Below, one piece after another: positions 1 through 5,600 of a DNA stretch of 8,492 nucleotides. The notes under the pieces are model-generated. The model had not been told where the DNA came from. It saw only the letters and a program-made list of their open reading frames with translations, and searched no databases. Position 1 is the stretch's first letter. Each line of letters starts with the position of its first letter. The position numbers were made by a program, and so were the translations under genes. Source of the stretch: Candidatus Bathyarchaeota archaeon (GTDB taxonomy: Archaea > Thermoproteota > Bathyarchaeia > 40CM-2-53-6); NCBI GenBank assembly GCA_005888695.1, contig VBBH01000177.1, positions 1 to 8,492 on the forward strand. Reading direction: 5' to 3'.

Positions 1-117
1 ACGGGTAAAGACGCGTCCTCTTGATCGGAGCACTCGTGAACCGTGTTCTTAGTTCATAACCCCTTGCGATTCCTTAACTATGCTGTCGAGTGAATTTGCT
101 TTATCGGTTTGAGATTC

Positions 118-483
118 ATGGCCCGGGGCGCGAGCGAGACAGGTTCTCCGGATGATCTCCTTCGGACCCTGATGGACTGGGTCCTCCAACTCCCAAATGT
201 CACCCAGGCCCCCCACAGAATGGGTGGGACCGAATTCCGGGTCCATGGACTGGAATTCATGCATTCTCATGGTCCATCTTTCTTGGACGTACGTCTATCG
301 CCGAAGGAACAGGCACGGGTGCTTCGGGAAGGCAAGGCCGAGCATCATCGAGCAGACGTGCATCATCAGGAGGGATGGGTAAGCTTCAGGATTGAACGTA
401 AGGAGACCGTTGAAAGAGCCAAGGAACTCGTTCAACTCGCATATGATAATGCGAAGGGGACAAGTGAGCATTCACGAGGGTAA
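118..483 (+). CDS. Luciferase-domain (DUF5519-type) small protein
   Basis: This encodes a 121-residue soluble protein that I match from memory to the DUF5519/'luciferase' domain family. The family signature is the PHRMGGTEFRVHG block at residues 32-44, followed by a His-containing turn (FMHSHG, 47-52), a central LDVRLS strand (56-61), EGWVSFRI (85-92) and a closing helix of the form ETVERAKELVQLAYD (96-110). That order and length are normal for the family, so the gene looks intact. No signal peptide or membrane segment is present, so it should be cytoplasmic. The molecular function is not established; the family name does not prove light emission. The ATG at 118 was chosen; an in-frame TTG at 109 would add three residues. 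No clear Shine-Dalgarno sequence precedes either, and TAACTAT near 76-82 could be a TATA-like element for a short-leader transcript. It ends about 100 bp before the tRNA gene. Confidence 0.75.
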   Translation: MARGASETGSPDDLLRTLMDWVLQLPNVTQAPHRMGGTEFRVHGLEFMHSHGPSFLDVRLSPKEQARVLREGKAEHHRADVHHQEGWVSFRIERKETVERAKELVQLAYDNAKGTSEHSRG

Positions 484-580
484 AGGCCCTCAGCTGCTCC
501 CGAGAGAGAAGCTCTAGACTTTATCTTCTGAGCGTATTCTTCTCGATCTTATCGCGGGGTAAAGCCTGGTCTAGTGTCGT

Positions 581-699
581 GCGGGGGAAGGCATCATGTT
601 ATTGTGGTGTCTCCCGTGTTGCCAAGCCAGGTCAAAGGCGCAGGGCTCAGGACCCTGTCCCGTAGGGGTTCGTGGGTTCGAATCCCACCCCCCGCACCA
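581..699 (+). tRNA. tRNA-Leu(CAG) with intron at position 7/8
   Basis: After removing 588-618 the transcript folds as a standard 88-nt class II tRNA. The acceptor stem is GCGGGGG (581-587) with CCCCCGC (689-695), T8-T9 are 619-620, and the D stem is GCC (621-623) with GGC (637-639). The anticodon stem is CAGGG (641-645) with CCCTG (653-657) around the loop CTCAGGA. This places CAG at 648-650, reading the leucine codon CUG. A long variable arm (658-671) fits leucine. The T arm is GTGGG, TTCGAAT, CCCAC (672-688). The discriminator base is A696 and the CCA tail (697-699) is encoded. Without intron removal, the 5' acceptor strand is separated from the D arm by 31 extra bases. A TCTTATCG element at 547-554 is a weak candidate box A; no strong terminator follows. 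Confidence 0.95.
588..618 (+). other. tRNA-Leu intron with bulge-helix-bulge junction
   Basis: This 31-nt insert separates tRNA positions 7 and 8. Its ends form a canonical bulge-helix-bulge. The 4-bp central helix is CGGG (582-585) with CCCG (613-616). The two 3-nt bulges are GGA (586-588) and TGT (617-619). The inner helix of 8 bp pairs 589-596 with 605-612, including two wobble pairs, and closes an 8-nt loop (597-604). Cutting each bulge after its second base, as archaeal splicing endonuclease does, joins G587 to T619 and restores exactly the expected acceptor/D-arm junction. A one-base shift (587-617) would give the same mature sequence, but it loses the central helix, so 588-618 is preferred. 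The outer helix on the exon side is weak (581/620, 580/621, 579/622), making this a relaxed type. Confidence 0.88.
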
Positions 700-738
700 A
701 ACTATAGCTGTAACATCCAAGTCATCAGACTCCATGCG

Positions 739-1020
739 ATGCAAATTCAATTGAGCGACGTCAACGCCTACGACAAAACCTCGACCTTGGGACATGAAAT
801 CTTAGCCAAACTGCTCGGACACATCTTGATGATGCAGGGAGTGGTGCTTGTCTGGCATGCTTCCTCCGGTCGAGTCATCATTGAGAATAGCGGAGTACTA
901 CGTGGCCAACTACGGCCTCTAGATGTTTTTCGTACTGCAGAAGACGTTCTTCGTGAACTTGTTGCCCGAACTCGTCTCTTGGTAGCCGTCGAAAAGACCG
1001 TTTCCGCACGCCGCGTTTGA
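739..1020 (+). CDS. Possible small hypothetical protein (93 aa)
   Basis: I do not recognise this protein. From the ATG at 739 it would be 93 residues, with an N-terminal helix-prone stretch containing EILAKLLGHILMM (residues 20-32). A hydrophobic hairpin-like segment follows (VVLVWHASSGRVIIE, 35-49), then a basic, helix-prone C-terminal tail. It has no signal peptide and no known motif. It starts 39 bp after the tRNA CCA end. An ACTATAG element at about 701-707 could act as a TATA box for a short-leader transcript. Its last 102 bp overlap the 3' end of the convergent beta-helix gene, which is a large overlap and lowers confidence. The composition looks more protein-like than most shadow frames, but without homologues it could be spurious. 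The longer open frame beginning at 574 reads through the tRNA and is not credible. Confidence 0.38.
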   Translation: MQIQLSDVNAYDKTSTLGHEILAKLLGHILMMQGVVLVWHASSGRVIIENSGVLRGQLRPLDVFRTAEDVLRELVARTRLLVAVEKTVSARRV

Positions 1021-2415
1021 CCGGACCAGGTTGTTATTGGAAGATATGAGCGCAAAACCGTAGCCGCCGTTATTGTTCGCGACATTACGCAGGAGAGCAT
1101 TGTTGTTGGATGAGATTAGCCGGAACCCGTCATGCACGTTACCGTTGGCCGTGTTTCCTACAAGCGCGTTGAAGTTGGAGGATGATAGGACGAAGCCGTA
1201 GCCGTTCCCCGAAGCGGTATTCTGGACGATGAGGTTGGCTGTAGACCCGATCATCTGGATGCCGACATTGAACCTGACAATGCGACAGTTTTCTATTGTC
1301 ACTCCCTTCCTCCCATTGAGAGTAATGCCATTATTGGAGGGAGAGGATGATGAAGCCGTAACCCCACGTATCGTGTGCCCGTTGCAGTTGAGCGTTACAT
1401 CGTCCGCTCCTATCACAATGCGTGCAGAAACGTCGCTGGTGAGACTGGTGCTTGTACCAATCGTCATCACAGGCGGCAGCTCCAGGGTCTCGATAAACGA
1501 ATACGCCAGTCCATCAACCCTCAAGAAACCGTTCGATGGAGTGCAGGTATAAGTCCGAGGATTCGGAGCCTCAGGGAACTTGGGCTGGAGAGAGCCGCCG
1601 AACGTCTGGGGCAGGCCATCACAAGGCAGTACTACTTGAGAAGACTGTGAAACGTTGGTCGAAGAGCAGTCTGGTGGAGCATTGAAGGACACGCCTGTAG
1701 AACTGTCAACAATACACACATCCGAAGCCGAGCTTGCGATCAAAAGCGTCTTTCCCGGCCCATATGGGACAACGACACCGGACACCTGCAACCTACTAAC
1801 CCCACCGCTCGAATCATAGGATATTGTGAAAGTACTCGCCGGCGGGAAGTAGCTTCCTTGTGGAAGCAATACTTGGCCGACCGTAGCCCCAGAAGAATTC
1901 GTTAACGTGATAATCGTGTTACGTGTCGTTTCGTCAACTGAGATTGTGGTGGCCGATAGGCCTGACGTAACGATCGGCGGTAGGACAGAGATGAAAGTGT
2001 AAGACTGTACGTACCCGTTGGTAAAGTCGCTCCAAGTCCCAATTATCGCCAACGAACTGTTGGAAATAGACGGAGCAGTGTAGGTTATTGTGCATGAGCT
2101 CGAATCCGGACCACTTGGCTGAAGCGGACATGACCCCATTAAGTCGAAGAAGCCGCCGCCTGCCGCTCCAGCGTCGTTCCAGGACACGAAGCCGGCAGGA
2201 GGAGTCGGACCTATAGAAGTGTCTGTCAAGGTTGCGGAGCATGTTGTGGTCTGGCTTACCATCATCCCATTTGGTGTGCAGCCGATACTGATAGTTACCG
2301 GAGACAACGAGGCGGCGGGATGAACCAAGAATCCGGAGAGCAGTAGAGGCAGGGAGAGCAACACTATCTTCGAGAAGCGTCTGTAAGCACGGAATAAAGC
2401 TAGGACGGCTGACAA
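919..2415 (-). CDS. Secreted Ig-like plus NosD-type beta-helix protein
   Basis: This encodes a 498-residue extracellular protein. Residues 1-36 form a signal peptide: a basic start (RAYRRFSK), a hydrophobic core (IVLLSLPLLLSGFLV, 17-31) and a PAAS-type cleavage region. Residues 40-145 look Ig-like, with four cysteines (46, 59, 96, 108) that may form disulfides. Residues 145-320 are strand-rich and unassigned. From about 325 it becomes a NosD/CASH-like right-handed parallel beta-helix. This opens with DDVTLNCNGHTI (338-349), then GVTIENCRIVRFNVGI, and has repeating turns such as NTASGNGYGFVLSSS, NTANGNVHDGFRLISS and NNGGYGFALISSNNN. Such folds often bind or process polysaccharide, but no catalytic residues could be assigned. 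The start is TTG at 2415, because a TAG lies three codons upstream and no earlier start exists. A TATA-like box about 29 nt upstream fits leaderless translation. The TAG stop lies inside the overlap with the 93-aa frame. No C-terminal anchor is visible. Confidence 0.9.
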   Translation of the reverse strand: MSAVLALFRAYRRFSKIVLLSLPLLLSGFLVHPAASLSPVTISIGCTPNGMMVSQTTTCSATLTDTSIGPTPPAGFVSWNDAGAAGGGFFDLMGSCPLQPSGPDSSSCTITYTAPSISNSSLAIIGTWSDFTNGYVQSYTFISVLPPIVTSGLSATTISVDETTRNTIITLTNSSGATVGQVLLPQGSYFPPASTFTISYDSSGGVSRLQVSGVVVPYGPGKTLLIASSASDVCIVDSSTGVSFNAPPDCSSTNVSQSSQVVLPCDGLPQTFGGSLQPKFPEAPNPRTYTCTPSNGFLRVDGLAYSFIETLELPPVMTIGTSTSLTSDVSARIVIGADDVTLNCNGHTIRGVTASSSSPSNNGITLNGRKGVTIENCRIVRFNVGIQMIGSTANLIVQNTASGNGYGFVLSSSNFNALVGNTANGNVHDGFRLISSNNNALLRNVANNNGGYGFALISSNNNLVRSNAACGNGLFDGYQETSSGNKFTKNVFCSTKNI

Positions 2416-2439
2416 GTCGCGCTAACAACAATAGTTAGG

Positions 2440-2449
2440 TATTTAATAT
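2440..2449 (-). promoter_or_regulatory. TATA-like box of the beta-helix gene
   Basis: The minus strand reads ATATTAAATA here, an AT-rich element in otherwise mixed sequence. Its centre is about 29 nt upstream of the TTG at 2415. In archaea that spacing puts the transcription start at or within a few bases of the start codon, and no Shine-Dalgarno sequence lies between them. It therefore supports the TTG start and a leaderless mRNA. It also implies that this gene is transcribed independently of the giant gene upstream. Confidence 0.55.
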
Positions 2450-2557
2450 GATAGGGAAACGCAAACCCGCTTGGCTAGGTGGGTATCTTTTTCTCGCAAT
2501 GTATTCCATGACGATTACAATTCGGCGGAACCCAGTCCGTCCGTCTGCCATCATTGG

Positions 2558-2573
2558 AAAAAAAAGAGAAAAA
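2558..2573 (-). terminator. Poly-T terminator of the giant surface gene
   Basis: The minus strand carries five Ts, a short CTC interruption and then eight Ts, beginning about 28 bp after the TAG stop at 2602-2604. No hairpin precedes it, as is usual for archaeal intrinsic terminators, which rely on T-runs. It lies between the stop of the giant gene and the promoter of the beta-helix gene, so it separates the two transcription units. Confidence 0.6.
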
Positions 2574-2601
2574 TGTTCTGGTTTTCGGAAGTCAGGTTTT
2601 G

Positions 2602-5600
2602 CTAGCTGACCGTGAGCGTGGCCCAAGCACTGTTTCCGGAGCCGTCGGTGGCAATCACGGTGTACGTTCCCGAAGTCAATGGTGCTGTGAACCCTGTCGC
2701 GAAGCTACCTGCGGAATCTGAAGTAACTGAGGCGAACACGGTCGAGCCGATCGCGATGGTAATTGTCGACAGTGGGGCGAAACCAGTTCCGCTGACTGTT
2801 ACCCTCGCGCCTCGGTCGCAGGTGCTCGGAGAAAGAGATATCGTGGGGGTGAAAGCGTTGTTGTGGACGACTACGCTTCCGCCGCCCAGCACGACACCCG
2901 TTGAGTATCCTGGAGTAGCGTGGAACACCGTTCCTGACTGGCTCAGGTCTTGTATGGAGTAGGTTCCAGCTGGGCTAGAGTTGGAGTTACCCTGGCAGGC
3001 GTAGACCGTCATCTGGTTGTTTCCTTGGACCGAGTAAAGGATGCCGGTAACTGTGTCAGTTTCCTGGACGTTAGCCTTTGACTGGAAATTGCTACATGAT
3101 CGTGTCATGCCGCCAACTGTCTGCGTGTAGAAGCCGAGACCGATCCAAGCATTGCTCTTTATCATGATGTCACAGATGTCGCCCGTCGGTGCCGGGGAGA
3201 CGCATGGGGTCCTGTAGATGTAGACCGACTGGCCCTGTATCTGTCCCTTACTGTTGAACCTGACAGTGAGGCCGAAATTGGCCTGGTTCTTGGGGTTCAG
3301 GCTCGACGGGTCGGCCACCCAGCCGCCGGCCGTCACGAACTGGCCCGTGGGAATGTAGACAGAGAACATTCCATCGGATACTGGTGACGTGAAGTAGGCG
3401 TTGGTCGGATCTATCCGGGCTTGGATGTTATACGCTCCCTCCTGCAGAATTATTCCACCGCAGATGATCGAACTGGGCGGGCTACCGCTTCCGGCTCTGC
3501 ACGGGAGCGTTGTCGTTGCAGTTCCCGTGAGCCCTGAGACGGTGGAAACGGGGGCGTAGAAGGCGCCTAGGAGCGTCGGTGTCAATGTTGTGGTATAGAC
3601 TTTGAACTGGACACTGGCGGACATCAGATTTCCGCGGAACGGACCGTAAGGCTCTGTCCCCCCATCAACTAAGACTAGCCCTTGAAGCGTAAAGCTACTG
3701 GACGTTGTCGAGAGAACCGTGTTTCCGGTGTAAGTGACGACCGTGTCCTCCTTGTTTATCCTGAACTGCTGCGTCGCTGATTGACTGGCGAGCCAGGAAG
3801 AGTCACCAGAGAACTTGGCGCAAATCGAATATGTCCCCTGACCGAGCTGCGGGCTGAACCCTGAACCCACGTTCCAGCTTAATGTTGCAACTCCGATGAT
3901 GCTAGTTGTACCGGAACCGATTGATTGCCCGTTGAAGTAGAAGGTGACCACTTCGTTGGGCACTCCACCAGTACCCGCCTGCGAGGTCAGCGTTGCACTG
4001 AGAGTGACGAGGTCGCCGTAATCTGCCGCCACCGGTCCCGCGTAGACAAGTGAGGTGCCGCCGACGACGAGGGTTGCAGAGCCAGTTCTGCTACCACCTT
4101 CAGGAGACCTAGAATCGCTCGCCGTGACTGTGATAGTGTACGTTCCGAGCGTTGTACCCGTGCCCGTCGTCACAGCCAGGGTTGAAGTCGCCCCGGAAGC
4201 AGTGGGTACTACTGAGACGGGCGTGAACGTGCACGTTGCGTCAGAGACGCATGAGCCCACCGACAGACCGACAGAGGGTATGCCAGTGGACGATGAGCCT
4301 GTCAAGAGTGTCAGTGTAACCATGTAGCTGGCCGTGCTGCCCTGGTTGATCTGCTTGGTCCCGGAAGAGACAGAGACGCCAAAGTCGTAGACGTGTAGAT
4401 CTCCTGAACCACTCCTGTAGCCGCCTGCAACACTGCCTCTCACCGTCAGCGCAAAATCTCCAAGCGATGTCGAACCAGTCCCAATATTGAGAACTGTAGC
4501 TGCGGGAGAAACTGGACTCGGTGGGAATATGATCGATGATGCAAGGGTAGTCGCACTATCTGAGGGTGCACCGGTCAAAGACATTGACACACTAGTCGGA
4601 AGGCCAGTCGATGTAGAACCGATAGTGAGGCTGACGGAGAGGGTGTAGGATGCGGAAGCTCCTCGAAGGACGGTACTGTCAGACGGAGAGAGACTCACGC
4701 TGAAGTCGTAGATGCGCAAGTAGTTAGTGCTCGAAATCCTACTGCCACCCTCGGGCGACCTTGAGTCCGAGCCTGCGACGATGAACAAGCGGTCGCCCAA
4801 CGAACCTAGAGGAGAACCATCAGTGACGACCGTGAGAGTAGCCGAGGCCCCGCTTGTCGTTGGAATGACGCTTCCGCTGAATGAGTAGGTGGAGTCGCCA
4901 GGCAGCCCGATCTGAGTTAGCGATATCGACGGGACGGTGCCAGTGGAGCCAGTTGCAAGCGTCAGAGTTACCGTGTGTGTCCCCGTGGCACCGCGAAGGA
5001 AAATACTGCTGGTCGGCGATACGCTGACGGTGAAGTCATAGACATGAATAGTCGACGGGGATGAAACCCTACTTCCTCCTTCCGGAGACCTGGAATCCGT
5101 TCCAGTAACGGTGAATGAGCTGTCGCCCACCGACGCTGGAGAGTTGACGCTCAAAGTTGAAGCGGCACCTGCAGGGGTGGGAGTGACCGATGATGAGAAG
5201 AGACCTGTCAATGTATTAATCGAGAGAGTGACTGATGGGATCGTTCCGCCGGAACCTGTGACAAGCGTGAGCGTCGCAGTGTAGGATCCCCTACCACCTA
5301 GCAGAATAGTGTCTGCAGACGAGACCGCCATCTTGAAGTCATAGGCGTAAACGAGACTATGGATATTCCTAGTCCCACCCTCGGGAGTCCTAGAGTCAGT
5401 CCCTGTTACAGTGAACAGAGCGTCTCCCACAGTGGCTGGCGAGTCGACCGTCAATGTTGAGGAAGCGCCAGAGGTGGTTGGTACCAGTGACGTGGACCCG
5501 AAGGAACCTGTCAATCCGGATATTGAGAGACTGACTGATGGAATGTCACCTGTCGAGCCGCTGACAAGAGACGCAGTCACAGTGTAGGATCCTTTACCGC

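Noticed and set aside
1..117. Possible 3' end of an upstream gene or promoter region
   Set aside because: No frame continues a recognisable protein. TATA-like stretches near 72-82 and 95-104 are too weak to annotate separately.
574..738. N-terminal extension of the 93-aa frame back to 574
   Set aside because: This part reads through the whole tRNA (WVRIPPPAP is the T-arm translation), so any real start must lie after 699.
571..795. Minus-strand open frame of 74 codons with a WDSNPR-like segment
   Set aside because: It is antisense to the tRNA-Leu gene. GGWDSNPRTPTG is the typical false translation of the T arm and acceptor of such tRNAs.
1934..2431. 165-codon minus-strand frame overlapping the beta-helix gene start
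   Set aside because: It is a shifted-frame shadow of a gene with a clear signal peptide and domains, and its product is rich in Arg, Trp and His without any domain pattern.
2435..2626. 63-codon minus-strand frame between the two large genes
   Set aside because: It starts inside the giant gene and crosses both the T-run terminator and the TATA-like promoter. The product has no recognisable features.
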